Shown: positions 8,641-16,503 of the stretch, piece after piece
Numbering within the stretch: position 1 is the stretch's first letter
How the letters are laid out: each line of letters opens with the position of its first letter
Assembly (NCBI RefSeq): GCF_000018025.1
Contig: NC_009831.1
Location: forward strand, 4,898,001 to 4,962,000
Direction of reading: 5' to 3'
Length of the DNA: 64,000 nt
DNA from: Shewanella sediminis HAW-EB3
GTDB taxonomy: Bacteria > Pseudomonadota > Gammaproteobacteria > Enterobacterales > Shewanellaceae
Translations under genes and position numbers: made by a program
Notes under the pieces: generated by a model
Database searches by the model: none
Told to the model about the DNA's origin: nothing
The model's input: the letters and a program-made list of their open reading frames with translations, nothing else

Positions 8641-8957
8641 CAATTCTTCCAACACAAACTCCAACAAGGCTAATAGTCATCTATACATCTGCCACTTTGA
8701 CACTTCCAAATCACAAGGGCACCTTTCAGCGCTCAAATTGCCGCAACAAGACGAATAGTTAAGTAGAGTAATTTTATCTCATTTCAACTACAAAAACTAA
8801 AACTAGTTTATCCGTCAAGCCACTCACACACTTGTTAATCAAGTTCACAAAAATTCACCTTAGCTTATCGACTGTGGTTAATACTGTTAATCATATATTT
8901 AGATCGGTATAACCCTTTGTAAATAAAGATGATTGATATCACACAAAATCCACCATG

Positions 8958-8973
8958 CGTGATAAGAATCACA
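8958..8973 (+). promoter_or_regulatory. CRP-like site upstream of the first porin gene
   Basis: CGTGA-TAAGAA-TCACA matches TGTGA-N6-TCACA in 9 of 10 defined bases. It lies 175 bp before the porin start inside a 507-bp gene-free stretch (8641-9147) shared with the divergent tcdA gene. In Shewanella, CRP governs anaerobic respiration as well as carbon use, so the porin may follow electron-acceptor supply (inference). I see no other strong signal in that stretch. Confidence 0.55.
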
Positions 8974-9147
8974 AAAAACGATTCCCTATCTATGACAGAA
9001 TCCGATCGACAACTCTCGACAAGTACTGATTCAACAGGCTGGCATCCACTAAATAGCACAGCCTTTACCAGCATAAATTTTTCAAGCCTTACTTAATGCT
9101 CGACAGCAAAAAATGCTGTTAAAACAACTAGCCACAGGAATACAAAA

Positions 9148-10212
9148 ATGAAGAAAACGGTTCTGTCTGCATCAATCATATCGACACTAGCAATCACCTC
9201 TTTCTCAGCTCTCGCTGACGGCCCAAATTTCTATGGCCGTGCAGATCTTGCATTCACCAATTCTGATCTCGGTGTCGCTACACAAAACCAGAAATCGGGT
9301 ACCATAATTGAAAACAACTTCTCATGGTTAGGTGTTAAAGGCACCGAGAAGATCAATGAAAATTTTGAAGTGATCTACCAGATGGAGTTTGGCGTGACGA
9401 ACTTCGACAACTCAGGAGACACGTTCGGAGCCCGTAACACCTACTTAGGCCTTAAGAGCGTTGCCGGTACTGCCCTTGTTGGTCGTAATGACACCGTATT
9501 CAAAGCCGCTGAAGGTGGCTTCGATCTCTTCGGTAATACTAACTCAGATATCGATCTTCTTGCTGCCGGACAGTCTCGCAGCGCCGATGGTATCAGCTAT
9601 TACTCACCAAAAATTGCCGACTTAGTGACATTCAACGCAACTTACCTGGTTGAAGACAACTATGTCTCCTATGATGAGACAACCAATGACCGCATCGATG
9701 CGGGCAACATGTATGCGCTAAGTGCCACCATAGGTGACAAAGCGCTTAAGGCGCAAAACTACTTCGTGTCTGGTGCCTATACCGATGGTATCGACGATAT
9801 CAAGGCCTATCGCGGCGTGGCACAAGTGAAACTGGGTGATGTGATCTTAGGTGGCTTCTATCAGAACAGTGAACACTTAGACGATAAGTATTCAAACCTG
9901 GAAGGCGACACTTACTTCGTTAACGCCGCTTACGTTATGGGTAACCTGAAGTTAAAAGCCATGTATGGTAACGACAACTCGGGTCTTGGTAAGTATGTGA
10001 GCAGATTCGTTGGCAATACCGAGGGCGGAGCGATGGAGACGGTGTCTAATGTCGATCTGCAGCAGTTCAGTGTCGGTGCAGACTACCGTGTCAGCAAGAG
10101 CACACTATTTTATGGTCACTACACTAAGTTCGATGGTGACATGGTGCTAAACAGTGTCACGCAAAGCCTGAATGACGATATCATCACTGTCGGTATGCGT
10201 TACGACTTCTAA
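9148..10212 (+). CDS. Outer-membrane porin (general porin family), paralogue 1
   Basis: A 354-residue trimeric-type porin. A signal peptide ends at ALADG (residue 23), followed by the classic first strand GPNFYGRADLAFTNSD, many alternating strands, and the C-terminal GMRYDF with final phenylalanine. It should let small hydrophilic solutes across the outer membrane. It is closely similar along its whole length to the next gene (same first strand, same GTALVGRNDTVFKAAEGG-type region), so the two arose by duplication. Its codon use is less strongly biased than that of paralogue 2. A terminator follows at 10288 and a CRP-like site lies upstream. Confidence 0.93.
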   Translation: MKKTVLSASIISTLAITSFSALADGPNFYGRADLAFTNSDLGVATQNQKSGTIIENNFSWLGVKGTEKINENFEVIYQMEFGVTNFDNSGDTFGARNTYLGLKSVAGTALVGRNDTVFKAAEGGFDLFGNTNSDIDLLAAGQSRSADGISYYSPKIADLVTFNATYLVEDNYVSYDETTNDRIDAGNMYALSATIGDKALKAQNYFVSGAYTDGIDDIKAYRGVAQVKLGDVILGGFYQNSEHLDDKYSNLEGDTYFVNAAYVMGNLKLKAMYGNDNSGLGKYVSRFVGNTEGGAMETVSNVDLQQFSVGADYRVSKSTLFYGHYTKFDGDMVLNSVTQSLNDDIITVGMRYDF

Positions 10213-10287
10213 CCTAGTGGGGCAAAGCTAAATTTTTCTAATCGAAAAAAACTGCAATAGACCTAACCTGTTAGTATGAATTTTCAT

Positions 10288-10314
10288 AAAAAGCGGCCAT
10301 TGGCCGCTTTTTTT
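10288..10314 (+). terminator. Terminator after porin 1
   Basis: AAAGCGGCCA / TGGCCGCTTT forms a nearly loop-free stem followed by a long T-run, 75 bp past the porin stop. Confidence 0.9.
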
Positions 10315-10814
10315 CAATATAACCGATAAAATGTCGATTTAGTCCCGCCGCAAAAAACACTTTTTTCTACTGTTTTTCCAAGTTCGTAATTGTTCCCAAT
10401 AAAAGATAATGAATGACCACGGCACTCCAAGCCATGACATATCTCATTACGACCAATTGTTAAAAACTCTCGCAGACCGCTATACAACTAGCTTTACAAT
10501 TTTAGCACTTCCTTAACGAGCCGCATTCCGTTCTGTATATAATTGTTGGGCTACTTCGTTCTAGGTAGATATAAAGTAAGCACTTTACCTATTCAGCCTA
10601 TTTTTTAAACTTCGAGTGCAAACTTGTGACAAAAACGCATGCTATGGATGCTAGAGAAGGCGAAAACATGATCTAGTCCACAATTTTATTAGTGTAAAAC
10701 TGTAAAATCCGAGCTCATGATTGTTACAAGAATGGACCCTTGTAGCAAAATTAAAAACCATAAATAACCATTTTAAAATGGAGAAGAACTTAGGTTCTTG
10801 GGAGCACTTAAAAC
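10315..10814 (+). promoter_or_regulatory. Leader and promoter region of porin 2
   Basis: This 500-bp stretch between the two porin genes has no credible open frame. It contains a TATAAT at 10538-10543 as the best -10 candidate; its -35 partner is poor. If that promoter is used the mRNA leader would be about 270 nt, long enough for small-RNA control as known for enteric porins (inference). The region from 10680 to 10800 is AT-rich. Confidence 0.3.
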
Positions 10815-11843
10815 ATGAAAAAAACACTAATCTCTGCAACAGTTGCATCAGTACTGACTATGGCTTCATTTGGCGCGCTAGCCGAAGGCCCTAACTTCTA
10901 TGGTCGTCTGGACCTGTCAGTAACTAACTCTGACAATGGCCTGACTTCTCGCGAAGGTAAAGAAGGCACTGTTCTAGAGAACAACTTCTCTCACGTAGGT
11001 GTTAAAGGTAGCGAAAACATCGCTAACAACATCGACGTAATCTACCAGATGGAATTCCAGGTTGAAAACACCTCTTCTAACAGTGATGTTTTCAAGGCTC
11101 GTAACACTTTCCTAGGTCTTAAGACTACTGCCGGTACCGTACTTGTTGGTCGTAACGACTCAGTATTCAAGCAAGCTGAAGGTGGCATTGACCTATTCGG
11201 TAACAGCAACGCCGATATCGACCGTCTTGTAGGCGCTCAGTCACGTGTTGCCGATGGTATCTGGTACTACTCTCCTAAGATTGCCGATCTGGTAACGCTT
11301 AACGCAACTTACCTGATGACTGACAACAACCAAGCCGGTGTTGAAGATGCTGATGATCAGTACGCATTAAGCGCGACTATCGGTGATAAGAAGCTTAAGG
11401 CGCAAAACTTCTACGTTGCTGGTGCATACAACAAAGGCATCGCCGGTATGGATGCATACCGTGGTGTTGCTCAAGTTAAGGTTGCTGGCTTCAAGCTAGG
11501 CGGTCTGTTCCAGAACTCTGAGCACGTTAGCAAGACTAACCTTGAAGGTAACACTTACTTCGTCAACGTTGCATACAACCTGAACGGCGTTAACCTTAAA
11601 GCTGAGTACGGTAAAGATGAAGCAGGTCTTGGTCTATACGCTAAGCGTTCTGGTATCCAGACTGCTGAAACGACTGATGTAAACATCACTACTATCACAG
11701 TTGGTGCTGACTACAAGATTGCTAAATCAACTATGGTATATGGCCACTACGCTATGTACGAAGGTGATTACAAGCTTTCTGGTATTAAGATGGACCTAGA
11801 AGACGACAACGTATTCACTGTTGGTGTACGTTACAACTTCTAA
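10815..11843 (+). CDS. Outer-membrane porin (general porin family), paralogue 2
   Basis: A 342-residue porin with signal peptide ending at ALAEG (residue 23), first strand GPNFYGRLDLSVTNSD and C-terminal GVRYNF. It is a paralogue of the preceding gene; length differences sit in surface-loop-like segments. Codons are strongly biased to the set used in highly expressed genes (for example GGT, CGT, GCT), much more than in paralogue 1, so this is probably the major porin of the pair. The ATG follows a GGAG placed 9 bp upstream. A strong terminator follows. Substrate preference cannot be read from the sequence. Confidence 0.93.
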   Translation: MKKTLISATVASVLTMASFGALAEGPNFYGRLDLSVTNSDNGLTSREGKEGTVLENNFSHVGVKGSENIANNIDVIYQMEFQVENTSSNSDVFKARNTFLGLKTTAGTVLVGRNDSVFKQAEGGIDLFGNSNADIDRLVGAQSRVADGIWYYSPKIADLVTLNATYLMTDNNQAGVEDADDQYALSATIGDKKLKAQNFYVAGAYNKGIAGMDAYRGVAQVKVAGFKLGGLFQNSEHVSKTNLEGNTYFVNVAYNLNGVNLKAEYGKDEAGLGLYAKRSGIQTAETTDVNITTITVGADYKIAKSTMVYGHYAMYEGDYKLSGIKMDLEDDNVFTVGVRYNF

Positions 11844-11866
11844 TTTCGCTTCGCGAATTTAGATTG

Positions 11867-11894
11867 AAAAAGCGACCTTATGGTCGCTTTTTTT
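11867..11894 (+). terminator. Terminator after porin 2
   Basis: AGCGACC / GGTCGCT with loop TTAT, flanked by A- and T-runs. A smaller stem (AATTTCGC/GCGAATTT) at 11843-11859 precedes it. Confidence 0.9.
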
Positions 11895-11918
11895 GTTTTG
11901 AAACTCAGCCAATAGATT

Positions 11919-11943
11919 CTAGGACCTAGAAGCTAGGAACTAG
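11919..11943. repeat. Heptamer tandem repeat CTAGRAN at the 3' end of tpm
   Basis: CTAG occurs at 11919, 11926, 11933 and 11940, exactly seven bases apart, with spacers GAC, AAG and GAA. The last copy supplies the TAG stop codon of tpm, read on the minus strand. Confidence 0.85.
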
Positions 11944-12620
11944 CCTCTTCTTATAAGCCGATAGACTGACTCGGTCAGCCAAGGCACCTCTTTCTTGATA
12001 AACCTTGGGTTTTCACTGAGCACATCTTCACAGGACAATATTTCAACTTCAAAAAACTCCGCCATATTTGCCATTATCCAATCATTCGATACGGCAAACG
12101 GAGGGCCTTTCAACGCCTCTTGGGGATAATCTAAGGTAACGAGCAGGCCGATACTTTTTGGTGGAATAAGCGCAGCAAGCTTCTGCACATAATCCTGGCG
12201 CATCTCTTCGGGCCAGGCGATGAGTGCGGCCCTGTCATAGAAAGCACCAATGGTTCGATGCTCTTGACTGGATAAAGCCTCATGGGAAAGGGAAAACAGG
12301 TCACCTTGGTAGATGCTCACCTGCTCGGTAGCGAACTTTTGCAGCTCACCTACCCGACTCGTTGAATAACTCAGATCGTTTTCGGTAAAAAAATGCTCTA
12401 CGGCTGTCTCATTGAGCTCACAGCCGATCACCTCATGGCCTAACTCGGCGAGAAAACAGATATCCAAAGTCTTACCACAAAGCGGGACAAACACACTGGT
12501 ATTAACTAAATTGTTCAGGTTCAACCGAGGCCAATACTTTATCAACAGCGGATTGACCTCATTTTGATGAAAGCCTATCTGCTGAGTATCCCATTTACTG
12601 TGCCAAAAGCCGGGTTCCAT
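11940..12620 (-). CDS. tpm: Thiopurine S-methyltransferase
   Basis: A 226-residue SAM-dependent methyltransferase. The N-terminus [19 protein letters not shown] is the family signature, the SAM site lies around [26 protein letters not shown], and [10 protein letters not shown] follows in the middle. Bacterial members also methylate selenium and tellurium compounds in some species. The frame is open upstream to 12722, but the ATG at 12620 with AGGA 7 bp upstream gives the family's usual length. The stop codon is part of a heptamer repeat. The divergent 12815 gene is unrelated. Confidence 0.93.
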   Translation of the reverse strand: MEPGFWHSKWDTQQIGFHQNEVNPLLIKYWPRLNLNNLVNTSVFVPLCGKTLDICFLAELGHEVIGCELNETAVEHFFTENDLSYSTSRVGELQKFATEQVSIYQGDLFSLSHEALSSQEHRTIGAFYDRAALIAWPEEMRQDYVQKLAALIPPKSIGLLVTLDYPQEALKGPPFAVSNDWIMANMAEFFEVEILSCEDVLSENPRFIKKEVPWLTESVYRLIRRG

Positions 12621-12814
12621 AATTTGTCCTGTTCGCGTCAACACATGCATGACTACCGTCAAGCATAAATGTCGGAAATAAGAATTTTCCGATACTTTAA
12701 TGGGAACAAAACAGAGATGCAAAATTTAAGTCTTTAAGACTAAATCTTTAAAGAGAGGTTTTTTAAACTGAGTTAAGTGCTGCAGCTACTTTTATTTATA
12801 GAAAAATTAGATAT

Positions 12815-13159
12815 TTATTTTATCGCTAATATTTTCTGCGCCTTTCTCAGCCACAGACAATTTTCACACTCACAGTTTCTTCTGGAAAGATGATGTGGAG
12901 TCAAACTGGAATCGATAAAATCTACGGCGATCAACAGCTGTTGTTTGATCTCCTGAACTGATTTTTTTTCAACCGCGACTAACTCGTCGTTGTGATTCAT
13001 CCAGATACATTCCATCCCCTGATGGCAATATAGGCACTGCTCATCACTGGTATTGAAAAAGCCTGCATGAGGGCAAAATTTCAACTCCATCGATTGAACG
13101 ATGCGCTTCCTGGGGTACTCGAGTAACTCTATTAACAGGGCTTTGTCTAACTCTGTCAT
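12815..13159 (-). CDS. Uncharacterised Cys/His-rich protein
   Basis: I do not recognise this 114-residue protein. It has a very good ribosome binding site (GAGGAGG just upstream of the ATG at 13159). Seven cysteines fall in three groups: CPHAGF near residue 29, CLYCHQGMEC around 42-50, and CECENC around 95-100. Their spacing suggests a bound metal ion, probably zinc. There is no signal peptide or membrane segment, so it should be cytoplasmic. It is transcribed alone, with 194 bp to tpm. A regulatory or metal-handling role is only a guess. Confidence 0.7.
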   Translation of the reverse strand: MTELDKALLIELLEYPRKRIVQSMELKFCPHAGFFNTSDEQCLYCHQGMECIWMNHNDELVAVEKKSVQEIKQQLLIAVDFIDSSLTPHHLSRRNCECENCLWLRKAQKILAIK

Positions 13160-13459
13160 ATGCCCCTCCTCACTTCAATTATGCCTCTGTGACTAGCAAA
13201 AAAGAGGCTTATTTATGTTTATAAAGATATATTAGTTCTGCCTAAGAGATTACCTGCGAAATTTTGTAACAGAATTGATATAGGTCAATATCATCACCGA
13301 AAATGTTCGATAGGCACCTTTAGATCTAACAAACATGGTGTTGATCAACTCAACTATGAAGCACTTGATAGCCACATAATTAACAATAATAAATGTTGGC
13401 TTATTCCCGGCTTATTGATTTAATGAATCCAGTACTCAAGAAAGCGTGTATGACCTAAG

Positions 13460-15280
13460 ATGCCTACAAGCCAACAGCCCACACCACAACTGCAGCACTT
13501 CTATATATCTGAAGAGCAGTCAATCTATCTGCTTAGAGCCGATGATGCGCGTAAACACAGAGCCTGGATACGCCTGTGTAAGCAACAGCTGGGTAAGCTA
13601 GGCTATAAGGAGTTGGAGCTCGTTGGTAAAGGCGCTTATGGGTTCGTATTTGCAGGCATCGACCCCCAAGGCGAGGCGCATGTTTTTAAGTTTTCACGTG
13701 TAACCTTGCCACAACACGTTCAAGACAGGCTGGAAGAGGAGGCGTTTATGCTTGCTCAGGTCAAGCATCCGAATGTGCCTCCCGCTATCAAGTTTGCCCA
13801 TGCAGGTAAACAAGGCATCTTGGTCATGGCAAGGGCACCGGGTGAGGATCTCGAACAACTCTGCTTGAAACGAGGCGCGCTGCCTGTGGCTATGGTCATG
13901 AATATCGCCAGGCAACTTGCCAATATACTGCAATACCTGCATCACGGTCGTCCTTTGGTGCATGGTGATATAAAGCCGTCCAACTTAGTCTACGACGTAA
14001 AAACCAATCACCTCTCACTTATCGATTGGGGGTCGGCGGTTTTTGCCCAGCGAGACGCTCTGGGTAACCCGGTCAATGGAAATGTGATGGACCTGCTCTC
14101 TAATGATCAGCAGCATACTAACGCCAGAATGGGAGATGTCTATTTTATTGGAGAGGAGCAACTCAATGGCTCCCTCTCCAGTACCCGATTCGATGAACAG
14201 GGTGTCGCAGCGACCTTATATGCCATTGCATCGGGTCAGGCGAGTCGTTTCGGCAGCAAGGTAATAACTGCCACCAGCATAGGTTTACCCGTAGAGCTGG
14301 CAAAAACCTTAGATGGCATGCTCAGTGAAAATCCGGTCCAGCGGAATAAAGCAGGGGATTACTTCCTGAAGAGCATGCTTCATAGCCACCGACTTCACCT
14401 GCCCGACATCGATGAACCACCGCTGATTGAGGAGATCCCGATTTGGGAGCTCACCCGTGAACGCGATGTAGAGACGGTTATCTATAGCTCTCGAAAATCA
14501 TTCCTGAAAGAACATAACACGGAAGATCCCATCGAAAAGATGGATGACCTTCAGTTAGAAAAATATTATCGCAACTTCATGGCGGGAATGGGTGATACCG
14601 AGAAAGGGTTTATCGCAGCTGTCGGTCGTATCGGTCAATACTCGATTGTAGGCGGTCTGGCAATCCACTGGCGAGAAACCGGCGTGTTTATCGATTCCAA
14701 TCTGGCCCTGTATCGCGCCGAGGAAAAGGCGGCATTGACTTTAGCAGTCAACAATATGGTCACTCTGGCCAGAGGAATAAGAAGGATCGGAGTATTCAAA
14801 GCCTGCTTCTTCAATGCCAGAGATACCTTGCACCTTGAACGTGATGATACTACGCAGCCTTTTCATATCGAGCCGGAGCAGCAATTACCTTTCGAGGTCG
14901 GAAGCGTTCCTTCGCTGGAAGATAAATCCCGCTTGCACTCTTACTTCGAGGATGGACGAGATCCCGATGAAAACCTTGAGCTTCCTTCTGAGATCATAAA
15001 TGAACTGGCATGGATCAACAGGATCCATCATACCGGCTGCATCATCTTCGAGGTCCTCCCTAACCATATGAAGATCCACAGTTACCTAAGGTTATTAAAC
15101 CCCAGAAAACAAGCGGCATTCCGTGCCAGCCTGGATAGAATATTGAGCCACGTGGATAAAATACAGGGGAAAGGGGTATCGGGCTTTATGAAGCTCCCCT
15201 ACAAAAATACCCGAAAGTTCAGCCAGATAGATTGTAAGGAAGAAAACTTTTATCCAAGGAATCCGAAAATCAGTTCCTAG
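13460..15280 (+). CDS. Eukaryotic-like serine/threonine protein kinase, DWG variant
   Basis: A 606-residue soluble protein. Residues about 45-310 form a kinase domain: glycine loop GKGAYGFVFAG, ATP-binding Lys77 in VFKFS, catalytic loop HGDIKPSN with Asp170, and the metal-binding aspartate in DWG (189-191) where most kinases have DFG. The HGD catalytic loop replaces HRD, which lowers the need for activation-loop phosphorylation in related kinases. Residues 330-606 form a C-terminal region I cannot assign. No membrane helix or PASTA repeat is seen, unlike typical PknB. No phosphatase gene is adjacent. The 300-bp upstream stretch (13160-13459) holds no gene. Its TAG stop lies in a CTAG repeat. 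Confidence 0.85.
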   Translation: MPTSQQPTPQLQHFYISEEQSIYLLRADDARKHRAWIRLCKQQLGKLGYKELELVGKGAYGFVFAGIDPQGEAHVFKFSRVTLPQHVQDRLEEEAFMLAQVKHPNVPPAIKFAHAGKQGILVMARAPGEDLEQLCLKRGALPVAMVMNIARQLANILQYLHHGRPLVHGDIKPSNLVYDVKTNHLSLIDWGSAVFAQRDALGNPVNGNVMDLLSNDQQHTNARMGDVYFIGEEQLNGSLSSTRFDEQGVAATLYAIASGQASRFGSKVITATSIGLPVELAKTLDGMLSENPVQRNKAGDYFLKSMLHSHRLHLPDIDEPPLIEEIPIWELTRERDVETVIYSSRKSFLKEHNTEDPIEKMDDLQLEKYYRNFMAGMGDTEKGFIAAVGRIGQYSIVGGLAIHWRETGVFIDSNLALYRAEEKAALTLAVNNMVTLARGIRRIGVFKACFFNARDTLHLERDDTTQPFHIEPEQQLPFEVGSVPSLEDKSRLHSYFEDGRDPDENLELPSEIINELAWINRIHHTGCIIFEVLPNHMKIHSYLRLLNPRKQAAFRASLDRILSHVDKIQGKGVSGFMKLPYKNTRKFSQIDCKEENFYPRNPKISS

Positions 15281-15302
15281 AGCCCTAGGTACTAGTTCCT
15301 AG
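15277..15302. repeat. CTAG heptamer-like repeat between two convergent stop codons
   Basis: CTAG occurs at 15277, 15285, 15292 and 15299 (spacing 8, 7, 7). The first copy supplies the TAG stop of the kinase gene and the third supplies the TAG stop of fxsA on the other strand, so the repeat lies exactly across the convergent gene ends. Confidence 0.85.
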
Positions 15303-15867
15303 GATTTTTATCTTCTTTATCATCTATCTGATGGCTTTCCGGACGCTTGTCGCTGGGATCATGCTTATGCTCAAAATCACCGTCGAATGTATCTCCGCCT
15401 TCAGGGTTCTTGCTCTTACTATCATCAAATGGCTGATGACCGCCAAAGGGACCTTGAGCACCATTGCCCCCGGGACCGAAGCCGCCATGAAAGCCACCAT
15501 TATTGACCACTCTCATCTGCATTCGCTTGTAAAGAAAGCCGGCAACGGGGATGCGGGTCAAGGGAGTCAGCAGCAGTAATCCAATGGCATCGGTAACAAA
15601 TCCTGGGATAAGTAACAGCAGGCCGGCAACGGCCAGCATCATCCCTTCGACAATCTCCTGACCGGGTGCTTCGCCTCGTGAAAGTTTTTGCTGCACCTGC
15701 ATTAGTGTCGTGATCCCTTGGCTACGAACCAAAGAGACGCCGACAATAGCAGTGAAGAAGACCAAACCGATGGTGGTCCAGCTCCCGAACGACTCACCGA
15801 CACGGATCAGTACGTTTAGCTCTATAACCGGAACTAAGATGAAGATAACTAATAGAAAGAAAAACAC
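15292..15867 (-). CDS. fxsA: FxsA family inner-membrane protein
   Basis: A 191-residue protein with hydrophobic helices at about 1-20, 25-45 and 75-105 and a glycine-rich then strongly charged tail, as in E. coli FxsA, which relieves exclusion of phage T7 by plasmid F when overproduced; its normal role is unknown. Motifs GVSLVRSQG and LLLLIPGFVTDAIG fit the family. The longest frame starts with TTG at 15891; I choose the GTG at 15867 with GAGG 5 bp upstream, which places the start at the first membrane helix as in E. coli. It is divergent from cutA-dsbD. Confidence 0.88.
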   Translation of the reverse strand: MFFFLLVIFILVPVIELNVLIRVGESFGSWTTIGLVFFTAIVGVSLVRSQGITTLMQVQQKLSRGEAPGQEIVEGMMLAVAGLLLLIPGFVTDAIGLLLLTPLTRIPVAGFLYKRMQMRVVNNGGFHGGFGPGGNGAQGPFGGHQPFDDSKSKNPEGGDTFDGDFEHKHDPSDKRPESHQIDDKEDKNPRN

Positions 15868-16164
15868 ACTGACCTCACAACGACTAACCAATGAGCAAAC
15901 TATTTGCTCAATATGAAAACTATTTTACCCAATATGAAAACTAAATGGGGCTTTTCGGGTCTATTTTCAAGTAAGCAAGCTGGAATTTAGCTCATATCGT
16001 AATTCAGTTTACTTGGATAAGCTCACTATTTTAGCAATGCCTTAATGCAAGCCGATATGAAAAGACGTAAAGTATGCTCCAGAAATAACCACTATCTACC
16101 TGAACGTACAGCTTAGGGTAGTTTACCGATGCCGGCTTAAGCCAGCTTTAATTTATCAGACGAG

Positions 16165-16503
16165 ATGACAGCAGATACGATGCAAGATGAATTTCTGTTA
16201 GTGATGACAACTTGCCCCACTAAAGACTCAGCCACCGAGCTGGCGAAAGCTTTAGTCGAGGCGAAAATTGCCGCTTGTATACAAATTTCCGCTCCGGTGA
16301 CTTCAATCTATAGCTGGGAAGATGAGATCAGTGAAGAGAGTGAATTTGCCCTGCATATCAAATGCATGGCAAAGAACTATCCTGCCCTCGAGAATAAGGT
16401 CAAGCAACTGCATCCCTATCAAGTCCCGGAACTCATTGCAGTCTCTCTGACTAACGGGTTACCCGCTTATTTTGATTGGATAAAAGAAACCACAACACCA
16501 TGA
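16165..16503 (+). CDS. cutA: Divalent-cation tolerance protein CutA
   Basis: A 112-residue trimeric ferredoxin-like protein linked to copper tolerance in E. coli. Recognisable segments are TTCPTKDSA near the start, AACIQISAPVTSIYSWE in the middle and HPYQVPELIAV near the end. The exact start is uncertain: ATG at 16165 or 16180, neither with a strong binding site. The stop codon overlaps the dsbD start (ATGA at 16500-16503), so the two are co-translated. The same cutA-dsbD order occurs in E. coli. Confidence 0.95.
   Translation: MTADTMQDEFLLVMTTCPTKDSATELAKALVEAKIAACIQISAPVTSIYSWEDEISEESEFALHIKCMAKNYPALENKVKQLHPYQVPELIAVSLTNGLPAYFDWIKETTTP

Noticed and set aside
8821..8950. FNR site upstream of porin 1
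   Set aside because: TTGAT-like half sites are present, but no pair with the right spacing; only the CRP-like site at 8958 is convincing.
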